64,000 nucleotides of DNA, from the NCBI RefSeq assembly GCF_000717055.1, contig NZ_JNXI01000010.1, positions 179,154 to 243,153 on the forward strand. The letters are read 5' to 3'. Shown one piece after another: positions 8,698 to 17,363 of this stretch. The first letter of the stretch is position 1, and each line of letters begins with the position of its first letter. Both the position numbers and the translations under genes were made by a program. Source of the stretch: Streptomyces iakyrus. GTDB lineage: Bacteria > Actinomycetota > Actinomycetes > Streptomycetales > Streptomycetaceae. A model generated the notes under the pieces. It ran no database searches, was not told the origin of the DNA, and was given only the letters and a program-made list of their open reading frames with translations.

Positions 8698-9273
8698 CTA
8701 CACGGACTCCCCCAGCGGCCGTCCTGCCCGCAGGTTCCACCGACCGGCGCGTCCGCTGAACTCCAAGGCGGTCAGCGGCGGTACGTCGATCCGCCAGAAC
8801 GCCTGTGCCGTCGCCCCCAGCGCCCGCACCGCCGCCGCGCGGACGGCCTCCGGCTCCACGACGGCGATCAGCCGCCCCGCCTCACCGGCCACCGCATCCA
8901 GCCATCCTCCGACCCTGTCGCACAGCTCCTGCAGCGACTCCCCGCCGTGCGGCGCGCATCCCGGGTCCGTCAGCCAGGCCGCGATCGCCTCCGGCTCGGC
9001 GGCGGTCACCTCTTCCAAGGTCCTGCCCCGCCACCTGCCCACCGCCCACCCGGCGACGTCGGGCAGCGGCACCGCCTCCAGCCCGAGCCCGGCGGCCGTC
9101 TCTCGGCAGCGCACCGACGGGGAGGCGAACACCCGGTCGGCCATCGGCAGTGTTCCGGCGGCGGACTGTGCCCGCCGCAGCCCAGCGGCGTCCAGGGAGC
9201 AACCGTCGTCGAAGCGCGCTTCCCGGAGCGCCGCGCTGACCGCTGGTGAGATCAACATCACCCGGCTTGTCAT
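8698..9273 (-). CDS. Histidine-phosphatase-fold protein lacking catalytic His, cbt-associated
   Basis: The 191-residue protein follows the phosphoglycerate-mutase/histidine-phosphatase layout: FASPSVRCRETAAGLG and PHGGESLQELCDRVGGWLD are intact. However the first motif, normally RHGE, reads LISPAVSAALRE, and the C-terminal motif, normally THG, reads VVEPEAVRAA, so both catalytic His residues are absent. It is probably non-catalytic or binds another ligand. A strong AGGAGG precedes the ATG. It diverges from the cobalamin-riboswitch cbtB-cbtA operon; similar proteins beside cbt genes are known in Streptomyces, suggesting a role with cobalt or cobalamin. Confidence 0.75.
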   Translation of the reverse strand: MTSRVMLISPAVSAALREARFDDGCSLDAAGLRRAQSAAGTLPMADRVFASPSVRCRETAAGLGLEAVPLPDVAGWAVGRWRGRTLEEVTAAEPEAIAAWLTDPGCAPHGGESLQELCDRVGGWLDAVAGEAGRLIAVVEPEAVRAAAVRALGATAQAFWRIDVPPLTALEFSGRAGRWNLRAGRPLGESV

Positions 9274-9404
9274 GCACCCTCCTCCTACCGCCGAACGAGC
9301 TTGCAAACACCGGAACTTGGGCGTACGGAAGCGGATCCGGCGCGCGGTCGGCGCCACCCGCGCGCTCTTGGCGGGAATGCCGCCCCGCGCTACCTTCACC
9401 ACGA

Positions 9405-9525
9405 CATTGACGACGGCATGACGGAAGTCCGGTGAGAATCCGGCACGGTCGCGCCACTGTAAGCCCAGCAGGAGCCGCCCCCGCCAGGGGCGCTGATCGC
9501 CGGGCAAGTCAGACCCGCAGCCGTC
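9405..9525 (+). promoter_or_regulatory. Cobalamin riboswitch
   Basis: The leader of cbtB contains the conserved core: GGAAGTCCGGTGAGAATCCGGCACGG, then CGCGCCACTGTAAG, and a B12-box-like AAGTCAGACCCGCAG near 9505-9520. These are the diagnostic elements of the adenosylcobalamin aptamer. Fifty bases further lies the ribosome site of cbtB, so cobalamin should switch off expression of cbtB-cbtA. Confidence 0.92.
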
Positions 9526-9575
9526 GCTTCGAGCTCCAACGACATGGGACGCGAGTTCCCCCAGGAGGTCCTGCC

Positions 9576-9794
9576 ATGGCGCAGTCCGCAGCCCCGCCGG
9601 CCGTTGCCCCCGACGCACCCCTCACCCTCCCCGTCCGGGCGATCCTGCCCTGGGCGGCCTTCTTCGGCATCCTGATGCTGATCCTGCTGTACTTCGTCGG
9701 CGCCGAAGGCGGCACGGCGGCTGTCTTCTCCGGCGAGGGCGTGCACGAGTGGGTGCACGACGGACGCCACCTGCTCGGCTTCCCCTGCCACTGA
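9576..9794 (+). CDS. cbtB: CbtB, small cobalt transporter subunit
   Basis: The 72-residue protein has one membrane helix (PWAAFFGILMLILLYFVGAE) and a C-terminal His-rich tail HEWVHDGRHLLGFPCH, as in CbtB, the partner of the predicted cobalt transporter CbtA. An AGGAGG site precedes the ATG. It lies directly after a cobalamin riboswitch and 15 bases before cbtA, which fits cobalt uptake for B12 synthesis. Confidence 0.92.
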   Translation: MAQSAAPPAVAPDAPLTLPVRAILPWAAFFGILMLILLYFVGAEGGTAAVFSGEGVHEWVHDGRHLLGFPCH

Positions 9795-9809
9795 GACGAG
9801 GCCGCGCAC

Positions 9810-10574
9810 ATGAATTCCGCCACCGTCAGAACCCTCCTGGTACGCGGCATGCTCACCGGCATCGCCGCCGGAGTGCTGGTCTTCGCCTTCGCCTACCTCG
9901 TGGGTGAATCGCCGCTGAGGTCCGCACTCGTCTTCGAAGCAGCCCACGAGACCGAACACGGCCCGGAACTGGTCAGCCGAACCCTGCAGGAGACCGCCGG
10001 CCTGGCCACCGGCGTGCTCTTCTTTACCACCGCGTTCGCCGGAATCGCCGCCCTGACCTTCTGCTTCGCCCTGGGCCGCATAGGCCGCTTCGGTCCGCGG
10101 GCCACCGCCGGCCTGGTCGCCCTGGGCGGCTTCGTCACCGTGTTCCTGGTGCCGTTCCTCAAGTACCCGGCGAATCCCCCGGCGGTCAGCAACCCCGACA
10201 CCCTCAACCAGCGCACCGCCCTGTACTGGCTGATGATCGCGCTCAGTGTGCTGATCGGCATCGCGGCCGTCGTCCTGGGCCAGCGGCTGGCCCCACGCCT
10301 GGGCAACTGGAACGCGACCATCGCCGCCTCCGTGGCCTTCGTGATGGCGATCGGCCTCGCGCTGGCCTTCCTCCCGGCGGTCAACGAAATGCCCGAGGGC
10401 TTCCCCGCCAATGTGGTCTGGGACTTCCGCCTCGCCGCGGCAGGCATGCAGCTTCTTCTGTGGGCATCCTTCGGCCTGATCTTCGGCCACCTCGCCGAGC
10501 GGGTACTGGAACCTCGTACCACTACCGCACCCACCCAGGCTGTGGCATCGCAAGCAGCCCCCGCACCCCACTGA
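9810..10574 (+). CDS. cbtA: CbtA, predicted cobalt transporter
   Basis: The 254-residue membrane protein has five to six helices and family stretches FALGRIGRFGPRATAG, KYPANPPAVSNPDTLNQRT and WNATIAAS. Conserved His residues sit in the HETEHGPELVSRTL loop near residue 45-52. It is predicted to carry Co2+ across the membrane with CbtB. A 5'-truncated paralogue lies at 56385-56956. The operon ends in the hairpin at 10586. Confidence 0.92.
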   Translation: MNSATVRTLLVRGMLTGIAAGVLVFAFAYLVGESPLRSALVFEAAHETEHGPELVSRTLQETAGLATGVLFFTTAFAGIAALTFCFALGRIGRFGPRATAGLVALGGFVTVFLVPFLKYPANPPAVSNPDTLNQRTALYWLMIALSVLIGIAAVVLGQRLAPRLGNWNATIAASVAFVMAIGLALAFLPAVNEMPEGFPANVVWDFRLAAAGMQLLLWASFGLIFGHLAERVLEPRTTTAPTQAVASQAAPAPH

Positions 10575-10585
10575 GACAACTGAGA

Positions 10586-10623
10586 GGACGGGCCCGCGGG
10601 GGACACCCCCTGCGGGCCCGTCC
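10586..10623 (+). terminator. Terminator after cbtBA
   Basis: GGACGGGCCCGC and GCGGGCCCGTCC form a 12-bp stem, extended by a G5/C5 pairing around a small loop, 12 bases after the cbtA stop. From here to the next gene end (10804) I see nothing coding. Confidence 0.8.
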
Positions 10624-10803
10624 GCATGTCTCATGGCGACCTCAGGTGCGATCCGCCTAGTGCCTGCCCGACGTGTGCGCGTCACCGAGTCCCGCGGCAT
10701 GCGTCTGCCCTTGCCGGGACCCGCGCACGTGGCCGACGGCGACCTGCCGGAGAAGTAGCCGCGCCGGCGGGGCCGGCACTCCCCCGGCATGCGGTCGCCG
10801 TCG

Positions 10804-11352
10804 TCACGAAGCCGTGGCGGCGGGGTCGCGGAAGTCGGGCGGCAGTGCGCCGTCCACGCGGGTCACCAGGGCCGGTGCGCACGTGCGCATGCTCTGACTG
10901 GTCACCAGCAGCAGGGACAGCGTGGTTCCGGTCTCGTCGTCGATCGGGAAGCGTGCGTCGGGGTAGCGCCGGGAGAATTCGATGATCGTGTCGACGTCCC
11001 GGGTGAGCGACGTCTGGCTGGCGCTCTTGTCCTTCGCGCGGCATCTGGTGTCGATGTCGTGGAGGGCCTCGTGCACGGGACGGACCTGGGCGGAAGGCGG
11101 GGTGACGAAGGACGCCGTGGCGCTCGGCTCGGTAGTGGCGGTCGATCCGGTACCGCCGCCGGAACCGCCCCGCAGGGCCACCACTGCGGAGGTGGCCAGG
11201 GCGAGCACCACGGTGGCGGCCACCACAGACAGCAGCAGGCCCGCCCTGTGGCTGAGCGGCGGGGCGGCGGCCTCCGCCGCGGAGACGGGTCTGCCGGGGG
11301 CGGCCCCGCTGCGGTCCTCTTCGACCTCTTCCTCGTCGCGGTGCGGCGTCAC
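10804..11352 (-). CDS. Single-pass membrane protein of unknown function
   Basis: The 182-residue product has a cytosolic acidic N-terminus (TPHRDEEEVEEDRS), one membrane helix near residues 37-57 and an extracellular domain with two Cys (DTRCRAKDKSASQ and SMRTCAPALV) that could form a disulfide. I recognise no domain. The GTG start overlaps the stop of the upstream BNR-repeat gene as GTGA, so the two are translationally coupled and probably work together. Confidence 0.75.
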   Translation of the reverse strand: MTPHRDEEEVEEDRSGAAPGRPVSAAEAAAPPLSHRAGLLLSVVAATVVLALATSAVVALRGGSGGGTGSTATTEPSATASFVTPPSAQVRPVHEALHDIDTRCRAKDKSASQTSLTRDVDTIIEFSRRYPDARFPIDDETGTTLSLLLVTSQSMRTCAPALVTRVDGALPPDFRDPAATAS

Positions 11353-12356
11353 GAAGTGGCCTTCCAGCTGGCGCCGCCGTCGGTGCTGCGGTAGACGCGA
11401 GCGGTCGTGCCGTCGAGCGCGCCCGCGTACAGGGTGCTGCCGGTCGCGTCGTAGCCGACCGCGCTGGTGCCCTTGGGCAGGTCGGCGTCCTTCCAGGTCT
11501 TGCCGCCGTCGGTGCTCAGCTGGGCGCCGTCCATGCCGACGGCGATGATCCGGTTGATGTCCTTGGGGTTCCAGGCGGCGGCCATCGCGCCCATCGGGCC
11601 GCCCAGCTCCTTCCAGGTCTTGCCGCCGTCGCTGCTGGTCTGCAGCCCGCTGGACATGTCGGGGGCGATGAGGCGCTGCGGGTCCTTCGGGTCGACCAGG
11701 ATGGTGCCCATGAAGGAGCGGCCCGTCTCGGCGTTGACCGTCTTCCAGGTCGTGCCGCCGTCGGTGGAGGCGAGAAGCCCGGACTCGGGAGAGCCGACGT
11801 AGACGGTGTCGCCGGTGCCGCCGATGGCGTGGACGTCTCCGAGCGCGTTCTTGCCGGTCGCCTTGGTGAAGGTGGCCCCGCCGTCGGTCGACCGGTACAG
11901 CCCCGGGTGCCCGCCCACCAGCACGGCGTCTTTCGTGCTCGCCCATCCCATGGCGTCGGCCCCGCGCAGCGAGGGCACGTCCTGCCAGGTCTTGCCCCCG
12001 TTGCCGGAGGCGGCGACGGCCGCGTGCCCGCCCACGAAGAGCCGGCTGCCGACCACCGACACCGTGTGCAGGTCCCCGCCCACGAGGGGCCTGGTCGCCG
12101 ACCCGGTGGACGAGCCGCCGGCGCTGCCGCCGTCGCCGCGGGTGGTCAGGAAGACCCCGCCCGCCGCGACCGCCACCACGGCCAGGGCCGCGCCGCCCCA
12201 GCGCAGCCGCCGCGCCCGCTGCTCGGCGCGCCGTGCCGCGGCAGCCTGCTCGGCTGCCCTGGTCCGGCGGCGTTCGGCCTTCGTGGGCCTGGCGGCTGCC
12301 GTCGGCTTGGCGGCCGCAGCCGACGGCTTCGTCTTGCGGGACGATGTGGAGGACAT
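11349..12356 (-). CDS. Membrane-anchored BNR/sialidase-like beta-propeller (F510_1955-type)
   Basis: The 335-residue protein has a Lys/Arg/Ala-rich cytosolic N-terminus, a membrane anchor at about residues 53-70 and a repeat region with at least five Asp-box motifs: SGNGGKTW, STDGGATF, STDGGTTWK, SSDGGKTWK, STDGGKTWK and STDGGASWK. Such repeats build six- or seven-bladed propellers. Close relatives are annotated as F510_1955-family glycosyl-hydrolase-like proteins and are often near copper genes in actinobacteria, but no hydrolase residues can be claimed here. It heads a two-gene unit with the protein at 10804. Confidence 0.82.
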   Translation of the reverse strand: MSSTSSRKTKPSAAAAKPTAAARPTKAERRRTRAAEQAAAARRAEQRARRLRWGGAALAVVAVAAGGVFLTTRGDGGSAGGSSTGSATRPLVGGDLHTVSVVGSRLFVGGHAAVAASGNGGKTWQDVPSLRGADAMGWASTKDAVLVGGHPGLYRSTDGGATFTKATGKNALGDVHAIGGTGDTVYVGSPESGLLASTDGGTTWKTVNAETGRSFMGTILVDPKDPQRLIAPDMSSGLQTSSDGGKTWKELGGPMGAMAAAWNPKDINRIIAVGMDGAQLSTDGGKTWKDADLPKGTSAVGYDATGSTLYAGALDGTTARVYRSTDGGASWKATS

Positions 12357-12437
12357 GATCGTGCTTCCTTCGCAGGTGTCGTGAGGGCGGAGACAGTCGG
12401 CGCGGGCGGCCCGCGTACCTCCCGCCGGGCTGGACGG

Positions 12438-13015
12438 TCACCGCCTACCGGCGGCGACCCACTGGATGATCGGGAAGAACTCCTCGAAGGTCAGGGCCGA
12501 AAGAGAACGCGGCCCCCTTTCCGGAGCGGTCGAGTACGTAGGTGTGGGGACGGCTCTCGGGGCCATGCACCGGAAGCCCGGCAGGGTACGGCCGTCCCGG
12601 TCGAAAATGCTCGGATACGTGATGCCGTAGCCGCGCTCGAACGCGAGCACGGACGCCTTGTTGTCGCGGTTGTCGATGCCGAGGAACCCGCAACCCGGAG
12701 CGGGGCGGCGGTCTTGGCGGACAGCCGGGCGATCTCCGGGGCCTCGTGTAGCCGTCGGCCTGGCCGCCCCCACACGTTGACGACCACATCGCCGCGCATG
12801 TCGGCGATGCCGACGCGCCCGCCGGTGAGCGTGGTGCCGGACAGGGCGGGAGTGAGCCTGCGCTGCGCCGACGGGAAGCAGCGAAACACCGAGGCGCCGG
12901 TCACCGCCGCGGGAATGCCGCTGCTCTGCTGCGAGCCCTTGGCGGTACGGCAATCGGTGAGGGTCGCGGCCCCCAGCACACCGAAGGCGCACACGTGCCG
13001 TCGCGAGGCGCCCAC
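12438..13015 (-). pseudogene. Broken TlpA/ResA-like thioredoxin lipoprotein
   Basis: Pieces of one protein appear in three frames. The N-terminus has a lipobox-like AATLTDC, then TLTGGRVGIADMRGDVVVNVWG, then in another frame FLGIDNRDNKASVLAFERGYGITYPSIFD, then TYVLDRSGKGAA, and finally a third frame. This order matches extracytoplasmic TlpA-type thiol-disulfide proteins. The WCPPC active site that should follow NVWG is replaced by RPGRR, so a deletion removed both Cys, and at least three frameshifts follow. It is most likely dead. It lies in a leftward group with the small membrane proteins upstream. Confidence 0.8.
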
Positions 13016-13062
13016 GGGGAGGGAGACGGCGTCGGGACGTCGTACGGGAAGGAGCGATCTGG

Positions 13063-13344
13063 TCAGCGGATCTCTTCCTTCACGGGCTGCCCGGTGTCGT
13101 CGGAGCACAGATCCGCCTCGTGACGCAGCAGCCGGACCTCTTCCCGCAGTCGCTTGATCTCGGCGTCGACGTCCGCGTCCGGGGCCGACTGTGCCCCCGG
13201 CGCCCCGCAGCACGATCGCGCCGCGGGCTGCCGTTCCGGGCCCGCGTGCCTGGCGGCACCCCGGCGCATCGGCCGCACGCAGCAGAAATACATCATCGCC
13301 GCCGACGCCACGGCGAGGAGCAGGGGCAGGACGTAGCCGCTCAC
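13063..13344 (-). CDS. Tiny membrane protein with Cys pairs and coiled-coil tail
   Basis: The 93-residue protein has one N-terminal membrane helix (YVLPLLLAVASAAMMYFCCV), a second Cys pair (RSCCGAPG) and a charged helix DAEIKRLREEVRLLRHEADLC. Its layout matches the neighbouring 80-residue protein and the one at 35712: helix, basic turn, then leucine-spaced coiled coil. The GTG start overlaps the previous stop as GTGA. The family is common beside copper genes in Streptomyces but its role is unknown. Confidence 0.75.
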   Translation of the reverse strand: MSGYVLPLLLAVASAAMMYFCCVRPMRRGAARHAGPERQPAARSCCGAPGAQSAPDADVDAEIKRLREEVRLLRHEADLCSDDTGQPVKEEIR

Positions 13345-13583
13345 AGTGTCCGCTCCCGGACCGGGACGTCAGGCCGATGGCCGACCTCGGCCCGCAGTTC
13401 CTCGACCTCGGCGCGCAGCGCCTCCAGCTCCTTGCGTCGCGGATCAGACGGGGCCGGCGCTGTTGTGCCCTCCGCCGTGTAGGTCTCGGCCTGACGGCGG
13501 CCGGACCGGCTCATGAACCACATCATGAGGCCCATGCCCAGCGGGCAGGCCAGCAGGGGCAGGACGGTGAGCAACTGACTCAT
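13341..13583 (-). CDS. Tiny membrane protein, paralogue of 35712
   Basis: The 80-residue product begins MSQLLTVLPLLACPLGMGLMM and goes on WFMSRSGRR, then a coiled-coil RKELEALRAEVEELRAEV. The gene at 35712 is clearly related (LPLLACPLVMGAMMWFM, then RLRKEIAALR). It resembles DUF2933-type small proteins of metal islands. GGGAGA lies eight bases before the ATG. A long palindrome at 13693-13723, about 110 bases upstream, may be its operator. Confidence 0.78.
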   Translation of the reverse strand: MSQLLTVLPLLACPLGMGLMMWFMSRSGRRQAETYTAEGTTAPAPSDPRRKELEALRAEVEELRAEVGHRPDVPVRERTL

Positions 13584-13692
13584 CAGACTTCTCCCTTCGG
13601 CGCGAACGGGGTCGCCCGTCGGCGCAGGCCGCACCGCGGCGGCTCAGCCACCTCCGCGCTTCTGTGCGAACGATGGCAGTCAATACCCACAT

Positions 13693-13723
13693 CCTATGTG
13701 ACTTAGGTACTAAGGCGCATAGG
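13693..13723. promoter_or_regulatory. 31-bp interrupted palindrome, probable operator
   Basis: CCTATG and CTTAG on the left are mirrored exactly by CTAAG and CATAGG on the right about a centre at 13708. It lies in an AT-rich pocket between the small membrane protein gene (start 13583) and the stop of the TVP38 gene, so it probably controls the leftward small-protein group. I cannot name the binding protein. Confidence 0.55.
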
Positions 13724-13876
13724 AACAGAGGTCGTCGGGGCGCTGTGTCCAGCTGCCCACGACAGCGGCGCGAACAGGCCCCGACGACCCGGCCGGCCAC
13801 CGGATCCTCCGGTCTGTCGTAACCGGATCCTCGGGACTCCGAGGCGGACGTCGCGGCGACCAGCCGATCAGCCCCG

Positions 13877-14548
13877 TCAGGCCACCCCGTGAGCCGTCGG
13901 CGCGGTGATCGCCCGCCGGGACCGCCACATGGAGCCGAGGGTCAGCACTGCGAGCGCGACCATGACACCGGCCGAGATCAGGAACGCCGGCGAGGTCGGC
14001 GACGAGGCCGAGGACCCGGCGACAACGTAGGCCGCCGTCCCGGGCAGCACACCCAGTGCCGTCGCGGCGGCGAAGGAGCGCAGCCGCACACCGGAGAAGG
14101 CCGCCGCGAAGTTCACCGCCTGGAAGGGGACGCCCGGCACGACGCGCAGCAGGAAGACGCTGCGGAACCCCTGCTCGGTGAGCCGCCGGTCCAGCACCCC
14201 CAGCACCTTTCCCCTGAGGAACGGCTGAAGAGCCTCACGGCCCAGCCCCCGGCCGAGCGCGAACGCCAGGACCGCGCCGAGAGTCGTCCCCGCCACCGCG
14301 AGCACCAGCCCTGCGGGGATGCCGAAGAAGACCCCGGCCGCGACGTTGAGCACCGGCTTGGGGAAGAAGGCCAGGGTGCCGATCGCGAACACGAGCACGA
14401 AGCCGAGCCCTGCCCAGACCGCGGGAACGTCCGGCGCGAGCAGCCCTTGAGTGAGGAGCCGCCGGGGATTCCACAGAAACAGGGAACCGGCCGCTGCCGC
14501 CAGGACCATGAGAAGCAGAGCCAGCCGAGCGGCTGGTGTCATACGCAC
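13877..14548 (-). CDS. TVP38/TMEM64-family membrane protein
   Basis: The 223-residue protein has about six membrane segments and the family core: FFPKPVLNVAAGVFFG, GTTLGAVLAFALGRGLGR, and FLLRVVPGVPFQAVNFAAAFSGV followed by LGVLPGTAAYV. These DedA-like proteins are thought to be lipid scramblases or solute transporters. The GTG at 14548 is favoured over the ATG two codons later only by length. Nothing clear links it to the neighbours, but it is one candidate target of the operator at 14812. Confidence 0.88.
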   Translation of the reverse strand: MRMTPAARLALLLMVLAAAAGSLFLWNPRRLLTQGLLAPDVPAVWAGLGFVLVFAIGTLAFFPKPVLNVAAGVFFGIPAGLVLAVAGTTLGAVLAFALGRGLGREALQPFLRGKVLGVLDRRLTEQGFRSVFLLRVVPGVPFQAVNFAAAFSGVRLRSFAAATALGVLPGTAAYVVAGSSASSPTSPAFLISAGVMVALAVLTLGSMWRSRRAITAPTAHGVA

Positions 14549-14811
14549 GCGCCGAGTGTACCTACGAGGCCTTCCCCCGGTCGGCCCGCGATCCGCCTTT
14601 CACGCCCCCGGCATGCCGACGGTCGCGGGCGCGAGACCAGCCCGGGTACGAGCGAGGACAGGTAGCGGGCCACCCTGTACGGCAGGACGGTCACTGCCGG
14701 CTCTCGCCCGGGCCGACCGCCGGACCGCTCGCATCCTCGCCACCGATCGGGGCCGCCCACACCGACCGGCCGGCGGACACGCGCTCGAAACGCCGGTTTC
14801 CCTGAAGTAAA

Positions 14812-14826
14812 TACCCCCACGGGGTA
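14812..14826. promoter_or_regulatory. CsoR-family-like operator TACCCC-CAC-GGGGTA
   Basis: The exact inverted repeat TACCCC/GGGGTA with three bases between is the classic recognition pattern of the CsoR/RcnR/CstR family (Cu(I), Ni/Co or persulfide sensors). TTGACG overlaps its right side (14828-14833). It lies 36 bases before the upstream ORF of the ABC operon and about 260 bases before the leftward TVP38 gene. No CsoR-family gene is in the window. Confidence 0.7.
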
Positions 14827-14861
14827 CTTGACGCTCCCCGCGAGTAAGGAGCACTCTGCCG

Positions 14862-14999
14862 ATGCGCCCCTCACAATTCCGTCGGCAGCAGCCCTCTACA
14901 CCTTCCTACCCGGTTCACGCGTCGCCGAAGACGACGTGGACCGGTGCCCCCGCTTGGAGCGGCCAGGGCTGCTGTGATCAGGAAGGACCGCGACTGTGA
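14862..14999 (+). CDS. 45-residue upstream ORF with adjacent Cys codons, possible leader peptide
   Basis: An ATG with AAGGAG ten bases upstream opens a 45-codon frame beginning MRPSQFRRQQ and ending [12 protein letters not shown]. Its TGA overlaps the GTG of the ABC substrate-binding gene (GTGA), and the ribosome site of that gene lies inside its end. Consecutive TGC TGT codons sit eight codons before the stop. Cys-codon leader ORFs that sense cysteine supply are known in mycobacteria. Translation coupled to Cys availability is my inference; the peptide itself matches nothing I know. Confidence 0.55.
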   Translation: MRPSQFRRQQPSTPSYPVHASPKTTWTGAPAWSGQGCCDQEGPRL

Positions 15000-15838
15000 A
15001 CAACCACCGTCAGACCTCCCGATGTCTCCGACTCGCGGCACTGCTCGTGACCGGCGCAGTGACAGCCACCGGGTGCTCGGCCGCTGCGAGCGACAGCACC
15101 CTCGACAACGCGCGCTCCAAGGGCACCCTGAGGGTCGCCCTCACCCAGGCCAACCCGCCGTGGAACTTCCTCGACGGCGACAACGAACCGGTCGGCTACG
15201 ACGTCGACGTGGCCCGGGAGCTGGCGAAGCGGCTCGGCATCGGCAAGGTCGAGTTCGTCGGCTCGGACTTCGGCAGCTTCATCGAGGGAGTGCGGGCCAA
15301 CCGGTTCGACATCGTCATCTCGGGCCAGACGATCACCGCGGAGCGCAGGCAGCAGGTCGACTTCTCGCGTCCGTACGAGGTCAACGGCATCTCGGTCTTC
15401 GTCGGCACGGGCAACACCTCCATCACCGGGCTCGCCTCCCTGAAGGGCAGACGGATCGCGGTGACCGAGGGCACCACGCAGGCCGAGTACGCCCGTACGA
15501 AGATCCCGGGCGCGCGGATCAAGACGTACAAGAACGCCACGCTCGCCCTGACGGACGTCGGACAGGGCCGGGCCGACGCCGCGCTCGTGTCGAAGTTCCA
15601 GGGCGCCTACCTCGCCGACAAGAACAACCTGCAGGTGAAGGCCTCCGGAGCGCTGCTGGAGACCGAGGTCAACGGCATGACGTTCCGCAAGGGCCAGCAG
15701 GACCTCAAGGGGAAGGTCGACAAGGCACTGAACGACATGATCGGCGACGGCACACTGTCGGCCATCTCGCGCCGCTGGCTCGGCGGCCTCGACATGGCCG
15801 CCGAGCTGCGCAAGCTGCCCGCGGATCAAGCGGGTTGA
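14996..15838 (+). CDS. Amino-acid (probably cystine) ABC transporter substrate-binding lipoprotein
   Basis: The 280-residue protein has a lipoprotein signal ending VTATGCSA, then a type II solute-binding fold: [54 protein letters not shown] and [15 protein letters not shown]. This is the family of polar amino-acid and cystine receptors. GGAAGGA precedes the GTG start. Cystine is proposed only from the Cys-codon leader and the downstream class V PLP enzyme. Permease and ATPase follow directly. Confidence 0.9.
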   Translation: MNNHRQTSRCLRLAALLVTGAVTATGCSAAASDSTLDNARSKGTLRVALTQANPPWNFLDGDNEPVGYDVDVARELAKRLGIGKVEFVGSDFGSFIEGVRANRFDIVISGQTITAERRQQVDFSRPYEVNGISVFVGTGNTSITGLASLKGRRIAVTEGTTQAEYARTKIPGARIKTYKNATLALTDVGQGRADAALVSKFQGAYLADKNNLQVKASGALLETEVNGMTFRKGQQDLKGKVDKALNDMIGDGTLSAISRRWLGGLDMAAELRKLPADQAG

Positions 15839-15858
15839 CGGGAAGGAGGAAAACGGCC

Positions 15859-16506
15859 ATGGACCTGATCGTCCGCGACTTCCCCGACCTCCTGCGCGCG
15901 ATGGGCGTCACGCTCCTGCTCGGCGTGGTGTCGTTCGTGCTCGGCTGCATCCTCGGCGCCCTCGTCGGGCTGGCCAGGATCTCCCGGTTCCGGCTGCTCA
16001 AGGGCCTCGCCATCGCCTACGTGTCGGTGTTCCGCGGCACACCGCTGCTGATCCAGATCATGCTCGTCTACTACGGGCTTCCGCAGCTCGGCATCCTGAT
16101 CGAACCGATCCCCTCGGCGATCCTCGCCCTCACGCTGTACGCCGCGGCGTACCTCAGCGAGAACTTCCGCGCCGGAATCATCGCCGTCGACCGCGGCCAG
16201 TGGGAGGCGGCCCACTCGATGGGCATGCCGTACTGGCGGATGCTCCGGCGGATCGTCGCCCCGCAGGCGATCCGGGTCGCGCTGCCGCCCATCGGCAGCC
16301 GATTCATCGCGCTGATGAAGGACACCTCGCTGGCCTCCGCGGTGACCGTCGTCGAACTCACCAGGGCGGCCGAGACCATCGGCAGTTCCACCTTCCGCTA
16401 CATGGAGGCGTTCCTGGTGGCCGCCGCGGCCTACTGGCTGATCAACACCGCGCTCTCGCTGGGTCAGGGCGCCCTGGAGCGCCGACTGGGGAGGGCCTAC
16501 GCATGA
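15859..16506 (+). CDS. Amino-acid ABC transporter permease
   Basis: The 215-residue inner-membrane protein has about five helices and the HisM/GlnP-type signatures [18 protein letters not shown] and [23 protein letters not shown] (the EAA loop contacting the ATPase). A strong GGAAGGAGG site precedes the ATG. Its stop overlaps the ATPase start (ATGA), so subunit amounts are probably matched by coupling. Confidence 0.93.
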   Translation: MDLIVRDFPDLLRAMGVTLLLGVVSFVLGCILGALVGLARISRFRLLKGLAIAYVSVFRGTPLLIQIMLVYYGLPQLGILIEPIPSAILALTLYAAAYLSENFRAGIIAVDRGQWEAAHSMGMPYWRMLRRIVAPQAIRVALPPIGSRFIALMKDTSLASAVTVVELTRAAETIGSSTFRYMEAFLVAAAAYWLINTALSLGQGALERRLGRAYA

Positions 16507-17363
16507 ACACGACGGATCAGCCCGGCACACCGGGCCGGACGGACAGCCCGATACACATAAGCGGCCTGCACAAGCGCTTCGGCGCGCTGGAGGTGCTCAA
16601 GGGCGTCGATCTCACCGTGGCCCGCGGGGAGGTGGTCGTGGTGATGGGGCCCTCCGGTTCCGGGAAGACGACACTCATCCGCTGCATGAACCTGCTGGAG
16701 GAGCCCGACGCCGGCACGGTCGCCGTCTGCGGCTGCTCGGTGGAGTGCGGCGACCGGGCGCGCCGGCGTGAACGCGCCCGGCAGGTGAGGGAGATCCGGC
16801 ACCGCACGGCCATGGTGTTCCAGCAGTTCAACCTCTTCCCCCACCTGACCGCCCTGGGCAACGTGGCCGAAGGGCCCCTGTCGGTACGGCGCATGCCCAG
16901 GGCCGATGCGGAGGCGCTCGCCCGGCGACTGCTCGACCGGGTCGGCCTGGCCGACAAGGCCGCCGAGTACCCGGCGCGGCTGTCGGGCGGCCAGAAGCAG
17001 CGGGTCGCCATCGCCCGGGCTCTGGCCATGGAACCGGAGGTCGTCCTCTTCGACGAGCCGACCTCGGCGCTCGATCCCGAACTGCACGCCGAGGTCCTTC
17101 AGGTGATGCGCGAACTCGCGCGCGACGGCATGACCATGGTCGTCGTCACGCACGAGGTCGAGTTCGCGCGGGAGGTGTCGGACCGGGTGGTCTTCATGGA
17201 CGGCGGCGTCGTTCTCGAAGAAGGACCGCCCCGGGAGTTCCTGAGCCGTCCGGCCCACCCGCGGGCGCAGGCGTTCCTCCGCCTGGTCGCACACGACCTG
17301 CCCGAGCAAGGGGCCGACGGCGACGGCCCGGACAAGCCGACACGATGGGAGCAGGCGAGTTGA
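16503..17363 (+). CDS. Amino-acid ABC transporter ATP-binding protein
   Basis: The 286-residue ATPase has Walker [14 protein letters not shown]-loop [14 protein letters not shown], signature [15 protein letters not shown], Walker [15 protein letters not shown] and the switch His in VVTHEVEFA. It is the GlnQ/polar amino-acid type. An unusual insertion with three Cys ([20 protein letters not shown]) lies after the Walker A helix. It closes the transporter and overlaps the start of the PLP enzyme. Confidence 0.94.
   Translation: MNTTDQPGTPGRTDSPIHISGLHKRFGALEVLKGVDLTVARGEVVVVMGPSGSGKTTLIRCMNLLEEPDAGTVAVCGCSVECGDRARRRERARQVREIRHRTAMVFQQFNLFPHLTALGNVAEGPLSVRRMPRADAEALARRLLDRVGLADKAAEYPARLSGGQKQRVAIARALAMEPEVVLFDEPTSALDPELHAEVLQVMRELARDGMTMVVVTHEVEFAREVSDRVVFMDGGVVLEEGPPREFLSRPAHPRAQAFLRLVAHDLPEQGADGDGPDKPTRWEQAS

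Noticed and set aside
13063..13583. Antitoxin or regulator pair
   Set aside because: Both small proteins begin with a membrane helix and carry no DNA-binding motif.
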